Of a stretch of DNA of 64,000 nt, positions 40,235 to 49,206 are shown piece by piece. This DNA comes from a virus. The position numbers and the translations under genes were made by a program. Under the pieces are notes generated by a model that had not been told where the DNA came from, made no database searches, and worked only from the letters and a program-made list of their open reading frames with translations. The DNA lies in the IMG/VR virus record IMGVR_UViG_3300018916_000001, positions 87,200 through 151,199 of that record; one strand, given 5' to 3'. How positions within the stretch are numbered: the first letter of the stretch is position 1; every line of letters begins with the position of its first letter.

Positions 40235-40492
40235 TTATTCTTTATTATTCCTTTTATCCAATTTCAAAATCTTATCTACACTTCTTTTCATTCTTCCTTT
40301 TAGATATTCAATTTCACACAATTCAATTTCTAACTTAGCTGACTCAAATAGTTCTTTAGGATTAGAACCTCCGACTATAATTTCTATGTCATTACATTCA
40401 GAGCCAAAGATATCAGCTAACCATAAGTGAGGAAAACTAGGTGTTCTTATACAATTTCTATCTATAATTACTTCATAGTTTTTATATAGCAT
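40235..40492 (-). CDS. 85-residue HicB-like small protein
   Basis: MLYKNYEVIIDRNCIRTPSF, HLWLADIFG, then IIVGGSNPKELFESAKLEIE. It shows the strand, strand, Gly and helix pattern, including the G-x-S/N-P-x-E-L helix start typical of HicB (GDTxEEAxxxA). A basic tail follows (LKGRMKRSVDK). No HicA nearby. Confidence 0.65.
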   Translation of the reverse strand: MLYKNYEVIIDRNCIRTPSFPHLWLADIFGSECNDIEIIVGGSNPKELFESAKLEIELCEIEYLKGRMKRSVDKILKLDKRNNKE

Positions 40493-40514
40493 TCTCTAGC
40501 TCAAGATTTAATGT

Positions 40515-40760
40515 CTATACTAAATCTAAATGAAGAGATTCTACAAACTTAATATCTTTACTCTGTTTTGAGATATCTTCTTCTTTCATTACTTCTTCAT
40601 TTATATAGAGACTTAACTCATTCTCTCGTTTTAAACTCGTTAAACCATCAATAATATATCTTAACTCTTCAATAGTTACAGAAATTTTCACTTGTCTTTT
40701 CTTATCACTGTAAAATCCTTCATCTTCTAGAAATTCAGTTAATTCTCTCATTATTTTCAC
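40515..40760 (-). CDS. Hypothetical 81-residue protein
   Basis: A charged protein with KKRQVKISVTIEELRYIIDG in the middle, an arrangement seen in small ribbon-helix-helix-like or antitoxin proteins, but not decisive. It overlaps the upstream gene by 26 bases. Function unknown. Confidence 0.6.
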   Translation of the reverse strand: MKIMRELTEFLEDEGFYSDKKRQVKISVTIEELRYIIDGLTSLKRENELSLYINEEVMKEEDISKQSKDIKFVESLHLDLV

Positions 40761-41187
40761 CTTCTAGAATTTTATCTATATACTTTTCTCTTTCTCTTAG
40801 AGATATTGTGTATTCTATTTCTTCTTCTGATTTATCCAATCGAACTAATAAATCTCTTAGATTTTGCTTATTAAAAATACCAAACATATCTAAGCCTAGA
40901 GTTAAACTACTTGATTTATAAATATGTACAGCTTTATCTATATTCTCGATATCTTCTTCACTTAAATCGTCTATATAAATTCTTTTACTTAAAGATTTTT
41001 CTAAGTAATCAGAAACTTCTTTACTATCTTCTAAAACTACATCTGTAAGAAAATAATCTGTTTTATATAGAGAAATATAATCTGCAAGGCACAAAATCTT
41101 ATAAATATCTCTTTTATCTATATCCACTACATAATAAATCTCTTCCCATAGATAGGAAGATGCAGCTAACAATTTGGTCTTATTCAT
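40735..41187 (-). CDS. Hypothetical 150-residue acidic helical protein
   Basis: An acidic, Leu/Ile/Tyr-rich protein without recognised motifs (YYVVDIDKRDIYKILCLADY at the N-terminal third). It overlaps the DNA polymerase stop by 4 bases (ATGA) and is therefore co-translated with it. A polymerase accessory role would be guesswork. Confidence 0.6.
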   Translation of the reverse strand: MNKTKLLAASSYLWEEIYYVVDIDKRDIYKILCLADYISLYKTDYFLTDVVLEDSKEVSDYLEKSLSKRIYIDDLSEEDIENIDKAVHIYKSSSLTLGLDMFGIFNKQNLRDLLVRLDKSEEEIEYTISLREREKYIDKILEGENNERIN

Positions 41188-43358
41188 TTTTTCTCATTCC
41201 AATTAGTAAAAGTTAAATGATTTGGATCAAAATCTACGTCTACCGGAATACTTTTAATCCAATAGCCTAGTTCTTGATGTAAAATCCTCATTACACAACT
41301 ATTAATTTCATAGCTATATTTTCTTAATCCAATCCAGTTAAGCTCATCATGGCAGTTGTTACAAAAACGAGCTTTCCAATGAGGATTCTTATAAAACTCA
41401 ATTAATATTCGACCTTGAGCGAACTTTAATATATCTGCTTCACCACAAAGCCAGATGAGAGAAATAGATTCTGTATAAGGAATCTCAAACTTAGTTCCCC
41501 AATCACTTATCTTTTCTTGTTTCTTTAAATGGACAGTACGATTAGTAAAAGTCTTACATTTACCATAAACTCCTTCAGTAGGTTGTCCATAGAGATTGTA
41601 AAAAGGGAATTGTATATTATAAGAGTTTGATTCTTTTATATAGTTTTGAATAAATTGATCTAATCTTTTATAAGTTTCTTTATATGCCTTCTTAATTAAT
41701 TTAGCTTGGTCAAGTGTAATATCTACTCCCCAACCTTTAAATGTCTGCTGTAACTTATAAGCTCCGGCTTGATTGAGTCCTGAATAATTAGCTATCTTCC
41801 CCCATTTTCTATAAGAATCTACTTGACTATCTTTCTCTTCTTTATATAATCTTTGAAACTCATCAAAAGAAACGCTACTACCATTAAGCTTGATTATTGT
41901 ATGCGCCATAATTAAATGGGCATCTTTATCATTTAAATAAATATCTAGTAGAACTGGGTCTTGAGAAAGTTCAGTACAAATTCTATAGTGAGACGCAGAT
42001 AAATCAATAATCCCTAAAAAATAATCATCGGGAGCAGCAAAGAAAGTTCTAAACGCTGGTAAACCTTCCTCTTTAAACCAACTAGGAGTTTTAGCTGGAT
42101 TTTGAAGTTGAGTACCAATATCTACTTTCTTTCTACTACCTTTACTATTTTTAAAACTTAAAGTACCAGTACAACTACTTCTTCCACTACCCGACGCTGA
42201 GATTTGATTATAAATTGTTCGTACTGAATAAAAATCCTCATTCTTATTCTTCCAAGATGTATTATTAATTCCCTCCATATAGTTGATAAGAACATTTAAC
42301 GTTCTCATTCTAAGTAGAGCTTCAGCTTCAGGATATTGAACTGATTTTAAAGCTTCATCATTCATTGATCCTAAATTAAGTTCTGGCCATTTAGTGTTAA
42401 AAGCTTGTCTTAATAACTCTACTTGTCCCCAATTTATACCTGGAAAGCTGTCAGTAATTATTTTGTTATATTCTTCAAATTTAGTTTTGCATAAAGCTAT
42501 ATTTGTCTCTAATAAACTCTTATCTATAGGAAATCCATAAACTTCCATTTGAATAAAAGCAGATAACGCTAAACATTCTGCCATTACGGAGTAGTATAAG
42601 TTCTCTCTTACTACTAACTCTTGAATATATGGATAAAGTTGAAGAGGTAGTATTGAGTCATTACCTGAATAATTATATTTTGAATTAGTTATCCTCCATC
42701 CCCAATCTTCTTTCTGTTCTGTCTTATCTACAGTGAAAATAGTAGAGAATAATATATTGACTCTTTCGGTAATAGCTTTAAGTGAATGTCCCAACAAACA
42801 TCTATCACTTCTAGCTTTAACTCTAGAACTTCCAGATATCGTCTTTTCTTTTGTACTAATAACTTCAATACCTGCCCACAACACTTGAGAGCAAAGCATT
42901 AAATCTCTACAATTAAGTAGTTGAATATCAAAGTGATAAAGTAAGAATCCTCCATCAAACTTTAAATTCTGTCCTACTACTGGAACGTCTATGTCTTCAC
43001 ATTTAATCTTGAGTAATCTGTAAAATCTAGAACTAAGAAACTCTTCTCTCTTCTTCTCTATATCGTCTAAGTTACCTCCTAAATCATATACAAGAGCGTA
43101 ATATTCAAACTCATTCTCTCTTACTTCTACTTTAATAGATACAGATATTAAACGTATTAAACCAAATCTAAAATATAATGCAGAATATTCCTCTTCTCCA
43201 TGAGTTTCAAGGTCTAATCCGAATATAGTAGAAGATTCAAATAAGTCTAAATATTTATCCCATTCTTTCGGAGCTACTTTATTTTCTACTATAATATTTT
43301 CTTCTAGAGGAACATCTACTTCTAAGATATCTCTCCATGTAAGTTGTCTAGTTTTCAT
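41184..43358 (-). CDS. polA: Family A DNA polymerase with 3'-5' exonuclease domain
   Basis: 724 residues. An N-terminal DEDD exonuclease domain has IFGLDLETHGEE (Exo I), DVPVVGQNLKFDGGFLLYHF (Exo II) and YNYSGNDSILPLQLYPYIQ (Exo III). The polymerase domain has motif A YFLGIIDLSASHYRICTELS, a motif B-like KWGKIANYSGLNQAGAYKLQ and motif C ARFCNNCHDELNWIG (His-Asp-Glu). There is no 5' nuclease domain, as in T7-like replicases. It replicates phage DNA and works with the helicase and primase at 45-48 kb. The motif A Asp is followed by LSASH instead of YSQIE, a moderate divergence. Confidence 0.92.
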   Translation of the reverse strand: MKTRQLTWRDILEVDVPLEENIIVENKVAPKEWDKYLDLFESSTIFGLDLETHGEEEYSALYFRFGLIRLISVSIKVEVRENEFEYYALVYDLGGNLDDIEKKREEFLSSRFYRLLKIKCEDIDVPVVGQNLKFDGGFLLYHFDIQLLNCRDLMLCSQVLWAGIEVISTKEKTISGSSRVKARSDRCLLGHSLKAITERVNILFSTIFTVDKTEQKEDWGWRITNSKYNYSGNDSILPLQLYPYIQELVVRENLYYSVMAECLALSAFIQMEVYGFPIDKSLLETNIALCKTKFEEYNKIITDSFPGINWGQVELLRQAFNTKWPELNLGSMNDEALKSVQYPEAEALLRMRTLNVLINYMEGINNTSWKNKNEDFYSVRTIYNQISASGSGRSSCTGTLSFKNSKGSRKKVDIGTQLQNPAKTPSWFKEEGLPAFRTFFAAPDDYFLGIIDLSASHYRICTELSQDPVLLDIYLNDKDAHLIMAHTIIKLNGSSVSFDEFQRLYKEEKDSQVDSYRKWGKIANYSGLNQAGAYKLQQTFKGWGVDITLDQAKLIKKAYKETYKRLDQFIQNYIKESNSYNIQFPFYNLYGQPTEGVYGKCKTFTNRTVHLKKQEKISDWGTKFEIPYTESISLIWLCGEADILKFAQGRILIEFYKNPHWKARFCNNCHDELNWIGLRKYSYEINSCVMRILHQELGYWIKSIPVDVDFDPNHLTFTNWNEKK

Positions 43359-43635
43359 TATTACTAGCTAAATAACTATCTACCGTTCTCCAAAAATCTC
43401 TAGCATATTGATAAGGTGACTCTCCTATTACAAATAGATCTAAATCTTCTTCATTCAAATAGATATATCCTGAATAAGGAGCATTATAACCATCATATAT
43501 TTTTTCGATTTTACAAGTAAACCCTTTATAATATAAATCTTGATTATGAAAGTTCTTTTGCCATTCTTCTCTTTCTTGCCAAGTCAAACTTATTAAATAT
43601 TCAAAAACATCTGTAGATTCTAAGTTCTTATTCAT
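43348..43635 (-). CDS. 95-residue HicB-like small protein
   Basis: DLYYKGFTCKIEKIYDGYNA, PYSGYIYLNEEDLDLF and helix SPYQYARDFWRTVDSYLASN form the strand-strand-helix unit. The N terminus adds a short helix (LISLTWQEREEWQ). It overlaps the DNA polymerase start by 11 bases, hence is coupled to it. Confidence 0.65.
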   Translation of the reverse strand: MNKNLESTDVFEYLISLTWQEREEWQKNFHNQDLYYKGFTCKIEKIYDGYNAPYSGYIYLNEEDLDLFVIGESPYQYARDFWRTVDSYLASNNEN

Positions 43636-43653
43636 ATCTTATATAAGAAAAGA

Positions 43654-43687
43654 TATCTCCTATAATAAAAACTTACTATAAGAGATA
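43654..43687 (-). terminator. Strong 15-pair hairpin terminator
   Basis: The minus strand reads TATCTCTTATAGTAA, loop GTTT, TTATTATAGGAGATA and then TCTTTTCTT. All 15 positions pair (two G.U). It lies between the gene ending at 43698 and the 95-residue gene ahead of the DNA polymerase; it is also a possible processing or attenuation site. Confidence 0.7.
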
Positions 43688-43697
43688 CACTATATAT

Positions 43698-44087
43698 TTA
43701 ACTTAAAAATTGTTGCTCTAAGATATCTGCTATTTGATTAAAAGATAATCTATAGAAATCATTTAACTCTACTAAAGTTACTCTTTTAATGTTTCTATAC
43801 CCAGGATATAACTTACTTATATCTACAGGAATTTGTATATATCCAATATCTATACCTATAAGATCAGCTATTTTTAATGGAATGTTTGTATGTCTATTAT
43901 CTATCTCATATCTATTTCCATCTTCTTTTAATACCCAATCTAAACCTAATTCATCTTTAGCTATATCACAAAGAACTCCTAAACAACAAAATTGATTAGA
44001 GATATTTCTAAGAGATAATCTTCCTTGTTGATACTCACCACTTCTTAGTGCTTCTATCCAACGTTTTATTAGCTCTTTATTTATCAT
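43698..44087 (-). CDS. FCCLGVLCD-family phage protein, unknown function
   Basis: 129 residues with the recurring phage signature WIEALRSGEYQQGRLSLRN, NQFCCLGVLCDIAKDELG, and a C-terminal VTLVELNDFYRLSFNQIADI. Proteins with this FCCLGVLCD motif are widespread in phages without assigned function. It overlaps the next gene by 11 bases. Confidence 0.75.
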   Translation of the reverse strand: MINKELIKRWIEALRSGEYQQGRLSLRNISNQFCCLGVLCDIAKDELGLDWVLKEDGNRYEIDNRHTNIPLKIADLIGIDIGYIQIPVDISKLYPGYRNIKRVTLVELNDFYRLSFNQIADILEQQFLS

Positions 44088-44286
44088 AGTTTTTTATACA
44101 CCAGTTATAAACTCTTTCTAAGATTTTAATTAGTAGTAAATTTTCTACCATAGATATTGCAATCCATAAGCGACCTATTATCTCATCTTTTTCCTGTTTG
44201 GTGAAAGAACTCCAATTAAGTCTATTGGCTAATATAGCTAAAGGTAACTGTAATAATAATCTAAGTTCACGAAAACTAATTTTCAT
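44077..44286 (-). CDS. Hypothetical 69-residue protein
   Basis: A Leu/Ile-rich helical protein (FRELRLLLQLPLAILANRLN, IGRLWIAISMVENLLLIKIL). Similarity in composition and length to the gene at 44533 (RFLLPLIWKFLPKD, LRFRRQDY) is noted. It is coupled downstream. Function unknown. Confidence 0.55.
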   Translation of the reverse strand: MKISFRELRLLLQLPLAILANRLNWSSFTKQEKDEIIGRLWIAISMVENLLLIKILERVYNWCIKNYDK

Positions 44287-44315
44287 ATAATTAAAAGCTA
44301 TAGAGGTTAATAGTA

Positions 44316-44522
44316 TTAATGTATCAACAACCAGTGATATAATTCATCTACTTCAAAAATCAACTCATCAAACTCTCCATATTCATTTTCTTCTCTTAGT
44401 TTAGAAAGTTCCTTTTCTATTGTTGATATTGTTGCGTCTTTCTTCTTTCTACTATAAAAACGATATTTAACTTTTAAGAGAAAAGTACCAAAGTGAAAAA
44501 TAAGGAATTGTTCTAATGTCAC
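44316..44522 (-). CDS. Hypothetical 68-residue protein
   Basis: A basic N-terminal half (FLLKVKYRFYSRKKKDATIS) and an acidic C-terminal half (KLREENEYGEFDELIFEVDE), possibly a coiled coil. No family recognised. Confidence 0.55.
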   Translation of the reverse strand: MTLEQFLIFHFGTFLLKVKYRFYSRKKKDATISTIEKELSKLREENEYGEFDELIFEVDELYHWLLIH

Positions 44523-44532
44523 GATAACTCCT

Positions 44533-44730
44533 TTACTTATTCGAGAGTTTATATAGTAAATTACCTATCTCTACTTGTTGAAAATAATCTTGTCTTCTAA
44601 ATCTAAGAACTTCTTGCCAAGTATATAAATCTTGTAATATCTCTTTCTGACTATCTTTAGGTAAGAACTTCCATATTAGAGGTAATAGAAATCTAATCAC
44701 TTGAAACCAATTATAGTCTAGTTTAGTCAT
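44533..44730 (-). CDS. Hypothetical 65-residue protein
   Basis: A Trp/Leu-rich small protein (WFQVIRFLLPLIWKFLPKDS). It might associate with the membrane through its first amphipathic helix. Its start overlaps the upstream HicB-like gene by 4 bases (ATGA). Confidence 0.55.
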   Translation of the reverse strand: MTKLDYNWFQVIRFLLPLIWKFLPKDSQKEILQDLYTWQEVLRFRRQDYFQQVEIGNLLYKLSNK

Positions 44731-45131
44731 AAAATCTCCTCACTTTTATTTTGTAGCTCATTCCAAAAACGTGCAGACTCTTCCAATCCATTTATGTACT
44801 CTACAAACTGACGAACAATATCATCTGATGAATCCCCGCTAAATACCCATCCTCGACTAAAAGGTAAATATCCATACCAATCATTACTACCACCTTCTTT
44901 ACTAAGTTCTAGAGTCGCATTCTTATAATAAAAAACTTCTCTCTTTTGTTCTAAAAATTCATCGATATACTCCTCAAAATCATTAGCTAAATCAGTGAAA
45001 CTATCACTACCGATTTCTAATTCTAGGTCTTTGAAGTTCTCATTAGGTACTACTTTACCTAATATTACTAAGCAATCAGTATCTAAACTAACTTGTAATT
45101 GAAATCCTCTATAACTAATAATGTTTTCCAT
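44727..45131 (-). CDS. Protein with two HicB-like repeats
   Basis: 134 residues. ISYRGFQLQVSLDTDCLVILG with helix FTDLANDFEEYIDEFLEQKR, then FYYKNATLELSKEGGSNDWYG with helix DDIVRQFVEYINGLEESARF. The duplicated unit is a textbook member of the family repeated across this window. It is followed by coupled tiny genes. Confidence 0.7.
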   Translation of the reverse strand: MENIISYRGFQLQVSLDTDCLVILGKVVPNENFKDLELEIGSDSFTDLANDFEEYIDEFLEQKREVFYYKNATLELSKEGGSNDWYGYLPFSRGWVFSGDSSDDIVRQFVEYINGLEESARFWNELQNKSEEIL

Positions 45132-45179
45132 GATTTCTCCAAGATTTACGAGAGTTAGTTACCTCCTCTCATATTTAAA

Positions 45180-45896
45180 TTACTTATTCTTCATCTCTGC
45201 TACTTCAGCTAATAACTCATTAGCAATCACCCCTAACTGAGCAACACTTAATGCTAGATGAATCGATTTATCTGCTTCTCTACCTAATAAAGAACAAGAC
45301 TCAATGATAGACTTAATTCGTATCCATTTAGGAGATTCTTTAATAGTTTTCTTGTCTTCTATATCTTCCCTAGTGTATAGACGTAATCCTAAACCAGTAT
45401 AAAGTGCTATTGCTTTTACTCCTCCTCTAGCTTTAGCATCATTAATATCTCTTGCGTCTGGGCTAATAATCGCATTATTCTTATTGTCCATTACAGGAAA
45501 GAAGAGAGAAGGTGTCTTCAATCCTGTTTCTCTATCTACTAGATAAGGGAGAACATACCAACCTCTATTATCAAATACTAGACTTTGAAGTTCCTCTTCT
45601 AATTTATTCTTAGCTTTCCAATCAGTGACAGTTTCTAATTGTTCTTGTTTTTGCTTTATGAACTCAAGAATATTTTCTCTTAGTTCTGTGGCTAATCCAG
45701 TTTTTATCTTATGTGCAAAAGAACCATCTTTATCTCTCTCAAATTCAACTATTAACTCTGGAAAAAATTGGTTAAGTAGTTTATTTGCATTAGACCATGA
45801 GAGATATTCTAAATCTACTTTCTTAGATACTCCAGGAATAAATCTGTAATCGTTATACGCAGCAGTAAACCTTTCTTTATCAATGTTTAAATACAT
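45180..45896 (-). CDS. DUF1071-type single-strand annealing protein
   Basis: 238 residues. The conserved YLSWSNANKLLNQFFPELIV, FFPVMDNKNNAI and RDINDAKARGGVKAIALYTG, then LGLRLYTRED, match the DUF1071 family of phage recombination (single-strand annealing) proteins. These coat single-stranded DNA and anneal complementary strands. It is encoded with an SSB-like protein and a PD-(D/E)XK exonuclease 3-5 kb away, a typical phage recombination set. The C-terminal 40 residues are helical. Confidence 0.82.
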   Translation of the reverse strand: MYLNIDKERFTAAYNDYRFIPGVSKKVDLEYLSWSNANKLLNQFFPELIVEFERDKDGSFAHKIKTGLATELRENILEFIKQKQEQLETVTDWKAKNKLEEELQSLVFDNRGWYVLPYLVDRETGLKTPSLFFPVMDNKNNAIISPDARDINDAKARGGVKAIALYTGLGLRLYTREDIEDKKTIKESPKWIRIKSIIESCSLLGREADKSIHLALSVAQLGVIANELLAEVAEMKNK

Positions 45897-45927
45897 ATCT
45901 CTTATCTTTTAGTTTTATATAGATGAA

Positions 45928-47475
45928 TTAAGATACTAAAATTTCTTGTACTCTAATTCTATGTTCTTCTGGGAGAAGTGAGAATATAACTTCTTTATCT
46001 TCATCAGAAGTGTTCTTAAAACATTTTAATACTTGTTTTTTGTTAAATGCAGTTTGTAAAAGAATAGATCTTATACGGTTTTTATGCTCATCACTTAAAA
46101 GACTCCAAACAGTATCTTTATCTATTTCTGATAAATCTTTAAACGCATCATTTACCTCCTCTTTAGTAGTAGCAGTTTGTAATAGAACTGAAATATCTTG
46201 GTGTTTTATCTCTAAAACTTCTACTCTACCTAATACACCTAAAGAACTATATAAATCTAATATGTAATTGGGAATATAGTAATAGTCTTTACCTTTAGAC
46301 CTAATAGAATCTATAAATGAACTTTCTTGTAATCTTTCTAATACTAAAACTAAATTTTCAGTAGACTCTAAATCTAAATAATCTGCTATTTCCTCAATAG
46401 TTGTACCTAAATTCACTGTTCCCTCTCTATATTCATCTTGCTTCAATAAATGTAGCACTCTTACTTCTAAAGATAAAACTTCATTAGAGACACCTTCTTC
46501 TTTTAGTAACTCTAGAGACTCATTCTTACCTCTCCTTTTACCTTGAATAATAAAGCTAGTTGCAGTTCCATCTCTAGGTAAAGTTTTTAATATTAAAGCT
46601 TTATGACTATATTCCGGATCTTTGTTGCTATGTAACTCCATCAATTGATTAGCATAACCTCTTAACGCACTGGTTCCTGCTGGATTACCTTGTGCATTCA
46701 TGTGATGAAGTATGATAACAGCTATGTTGTGTCTATTACCAAAACTCTGTAATTGTGCAGTAGGTATAGCCCAATCAGCCGAGACTTCCGATATAGTAGA
46801 ATTACTCATAGCTTGACGTAGACTATCAATAATAATTAAATCTACTCTATTCTTCTTACCAAAAGCTTTAACGTCTTTCTTTATTTGATTAATACCACCC
46901 GATATGTCTAAGTCTCTAATAATAACTATCTGGTCACTCTCAAATGCTTGAAGTACGTCTTCATTCTCAGTGTCATCTAACTGACTATTTATAAGTCTTT
47001 TCTTAACTGTAGTAGTAGATTCTTCTAACTGATAGAACAAAATAGTACCTACACGTCTAGTAGGAAACCCTAAAAACTCTTTAGTTATGATTAGTGACCT
47101 AAGTAGAAAGTAGATAAACCTGCTTTTACCTTTTTTAGCTGCACCAAATAAGAAGTTTACACCTGTAGTAATTATTCTAGGTACAATAGACCCTGATAAG
47201 TCTGTGTTCCTATACTGAATAATTTCTTTTAGTGTATATGCTCTTACTGTATCTAGTGTTGGTGTAGCTCTAGTTAAATAGTGGCTTTCTGTATCTTTAA
47301 TAGAGAATTTAAAAGGAAATCCATAGAGATCATTTATAACATTTAATTTTGCTTTTAACTCTATAGGTTGAAGATTCTTTTCTTCTGCTTCTATCTGTAA
47401 ATCATCTAAAGATCTAAGATATATTTGCAAAGCACCTTCATTCTCTTTATTAGTCTGAATGTTTTCTAAATTCAT
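45928..47475 (-). CDS. RecA-fold replicative helicase (RepA/AAA_25-like) with C-terminal repeats
   Basis: 515 residues. A RecA-type ATPase core occupies about 100-290: Walker A FLFGAAKKGKSRF, Walker B VDLIIIDSLRQAMS, sensor-like IAVIILHHMNAQGNP and SALRGYANQLMEL. A winged-helix-like region follows (about 330-400). The C terminus has two tandem repeats of about 37 residues (LLQTATTKEEVNDAFKDLSE and LLQTAFNKKQVLKCFKNTSD). The N-terminal 100 residues are unassigned. Together with the adjacent primase it probably unwinds DNA at the phage fork. It overlaps the primase gene by 26 bases. Confidence 0.82.
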   Translation of the reverse strand: MNLENIQTNKENEGALQIYLRSLDDLQIEAEEKNLQPIELKAKLNVINDLYGFPFKFSIKDTESHYLTRATPTLDTVRAYTLKEIIQYRNTDLSGSIVPRIITTGVNFLFGAAKKGKSRFIYFLLRSLIITKEFLGFPTRRVGTILFYQLEESTTTVKKRLINSQLDDTENEDVLQAFESDQIVIIRDLDISGGINQIKKDVKAFGKKNRVDLIIIDSLRQAMSNSTISEVSADWAIPTAQLQSFGNRHNIAVIILHHMNAQGNPAGTSALRGYANQLMELHSNKDPEYSHKALILKTLPRDGTATSFIIQGKRRGKNESLELLKEEGVSNEVLSLEVRVLHLLKQDEYREGTVNLGTTIEEIADYLDLESTENLVLVLERLQESSFIDSIRSKGKDYYYIPNYILDLYSSLGVLGRVEVLEIKHQDISVLLQTATTKEEVNDAFKDLSEIDKDTVWSLLSDEHKNRIRSILLQTAFNKKQVLKCFKNTSDEDKEVIFSLLPEEHRIRVQEILVS

Positions 47476-48352
47476 TTTCTAATATACTCACTAAGTTAAC
47501 ATCCCTATTTTCACTAATATAATCTGCGATGTCATAACCTTTCTTAAAATCTAAGGACTTTAATAACTTACTCCTGATATCGAATATCTTACAAGGAATT
47601 CCTATAGACCAAGATGCTTTCTGAAATACTATACTTTTTTTCATTCCTACTACATCTAAGTCTGGTATATATAGGAATTGAGTGAGATTTGGTATAAGTT
47701 CTGTACTTTCCTCTATAGCTAACTTCACATTTTCAATAGATGTAGTATAGGAATTGAGAACATTTACACTTTCTATTTCTAAACTCTGAAGATAATCAAC
47801 ACATTTCTCTCCTTCTACTACTACTATTAACTCTCCTTTTAATATTCTCCATCCTGTATAAAGTGGGAAAATATCGTTTCCTCTACCACTAACCCATCCT
47901 CTATCGGTTAACACTTGAGGAAATACTTTCTTTCTCTTATTTCCTTTATCATCTATAAAATGTACTCTTAACGTCTGTTGAGTAGGTGAATAAGGATAAG
48001 TTATACGAGCAAGAGGATTAGAATACAAATCTTCTAGATCTTGAAAAAATAGTAGGTTATGAAGAAGTATTGGAGAATCTATAAGAGATAATTCAACATC
48101 TATTTTGTTCGGTACTTCTTTTATAAGTAGAGGAATTTCTTGAAGAACTTCTTTCTTTGTATAACCTGAGCCTTTAAAAACTAATCTAGTAATTCTCTTA
48201 GTATCGCAATTACAATTCCAGTTCTTATACTTACCATTTATCTTATTGAGTTTAACTGTACCTGAGTTACAAATAGGACATTGATACCAGTTCTCTGTTG
48301 CATGAGATTCTCTAAGACTTAGACGTTCATTGAAAAATTCTATAATATCCAT
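47450..48352 (-). CDS. Toprim DNA primase with zinc-binding N terminus
   Basis: 300 residues from the ATG at 48352 (AGAGGT site; a TTG at 48373 is less likely). The N-terminal zinc ribbon is WYQCPICNSGTVKLN, then NWNCNC. Central conserved residues are RITYPYSPTQQTLRVHF. The Toprim domain has ELIVVVEGEKCVDYLQSL (Glu) and QFLYIPDLDVVGMKK (DxD), after a GRGNDIFPLY segment. It synthesises RNA primers for the lagging strand. The organisation is primase plus RecA-type helicase, in one coupled pair. Confidence 0.87.
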   Translation of the reverse strand: MDIIEFFNERLSLRESHATENWYQCPICNSGTVKLNKINGKYKNWNCNCDTKRITRLVFKGSGYTKKEVLQEIPLLIKEVPNKIDVELSLIDSPILLHNLLFFQDLEDLYSNPLARITYPYSPTQQTLRVHFIDDKGNKRKKVFPQVLTDRGWVSGRGNDIFPLYTGWRILKGELIVVVEGEKCVDYLQSLEIESVNVLNSYTTSIENVKLAIEESTELIPNLTQFLYIPDLDVVGMKKSIVFQKASWSIGIPCKIFDIRSKLLKSLDFKKGYDIADYISENRDVNLVSILENEFRKHSD

Positions 48353-48374
48353 CGTTACCTCTAGAGATGACAAA

Positions 48375-48407
48375 TTAGCCCTATAGATAAAGGTAGTACA
48401 GAGCTAA
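48375..48407 (-). terminator. Terminator-like hairpin
   Basis: The minus strand reads TTAGCTC, a 19-base loop, GGGCTAA and TTTGTC: seven pairs with one wobble, between the 84-residue membrane protein and the primase. Confidence 0.5.
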
Positions 48408-48416
48408 TCAACTAAA

Positions 48417-48671
48417 TTATTTCAACTTCCAAGAAAAAGTGAGTTTAAGAGAATTAATCAGTATAAGAAAGGTAACTACTACAAATATCTGTAACTTAGT
48501 TTGATATACTCCCCAAAGTAATAAAAGAAGTAATTGTGCAAGTGAAGTAACTATATAGCTACCACTAGCTACTAACAAAAGAATACCTAAGAAAGCAAAA
48601 ACTCCATTGTGTTTCTTTCTACCTGAAATGATACGGTTAATCTCTCTAAGTTCTTCTTTACTATTAGACAT
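48417..48671 (-). CDS. Two-helix membrane protein
   Basis: 84 residues with two hydrophobic segments (FAFLGILLLVASGSYIVTSL and LQIFVVVTFLILINSLKLTF) and a basic N terminus (REINRIISGRKKHNG), predicting a hairpin with both ends in the cytoplasm. It lies between the exonuclease cluster and the primase. It may anchor replication to the membrane or act on the host; no evidence decides. Confidence 0.65.
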   Translation of the reverse strand: MSNSKEELREINRIISGRKKHNGVFAFLGILLLVASGSYIVTSLAQLLLLLLWGVYQTKLQIFVVVTFLILINSLKLTFSWKLK

Positions 48672-48684
48672 AAACTTTTACTCT

Positions 48685-49206
48685 TTATCGTATTATTTCC
48701 AAATCTAACTCTTTTCGATACTGTTTTATGTGTGCCAATACCTCATCGTATTGCGGATCGTTTTCATCCTTACCAGCTAACCTCACCCAAGGATTGTTCT
48801 TTTTAAGAATCTCAAGTAAATCATCTACAAAGAAGTAGAGAATTAAATAAGTAACATCATAAAACTTTAATGTCCTAGATTTTACGATCTTTCTTAACTC
48901 TTTATACTCCCTATAACTTCCATTGAAATTGAGTAGATCTAATGTCTTTTCTATTAAATCAAAATCACTTAGCTCTAATTCAGACACTTCAGTATAATCA
49001 CCATAATCCATTAAGTGATGCTTAGCAATTTCAATGTGTTGCTCAATTCTTGCGTTATTATCTCCTAATCGAAAGGTTCTATCATACTTAGGTAATCCAT
49101 TGTCGTCACCAGAAAGTAAAATATGTAAGTCGCTATACTTCTCAAGATAATCATATTCTAAACCTAAGTATTGCTTTTCTAAGTTACTAAAACTCTGATA
49201 ATTCAT
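48685..49206 (-). CDS. Hypothetical 173-residue acidic helical protein
   Basis: A Tyr/Leu/Asp-rich protein (NLEKQYLGLEYDYLEKYSDL near the N terminus, LYFFVDDLLEILKKNNPWVR near the C terminus). Its start overlaps the exonuclease stop by 20 bases, so it is probably functionally linked to DNA processing. No domain recognised. Confidence 0.65.
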   Translation of the reverse strand: MNYQSFSNLEKQYLGLEYDYLEKYSDLHILLSGDDNGLPKYDRTFRLGDNNARIEQHIEIAKHHLMDYGDYTEVSELELSDFDLIEKTLDLLNFNGSYREYKELRKIVKSRTLKFYDVTYLILYFFVDDLLEILKKNNPWVRLAGKDENDPQYDEVLAHIKQYRKELDLEIIR

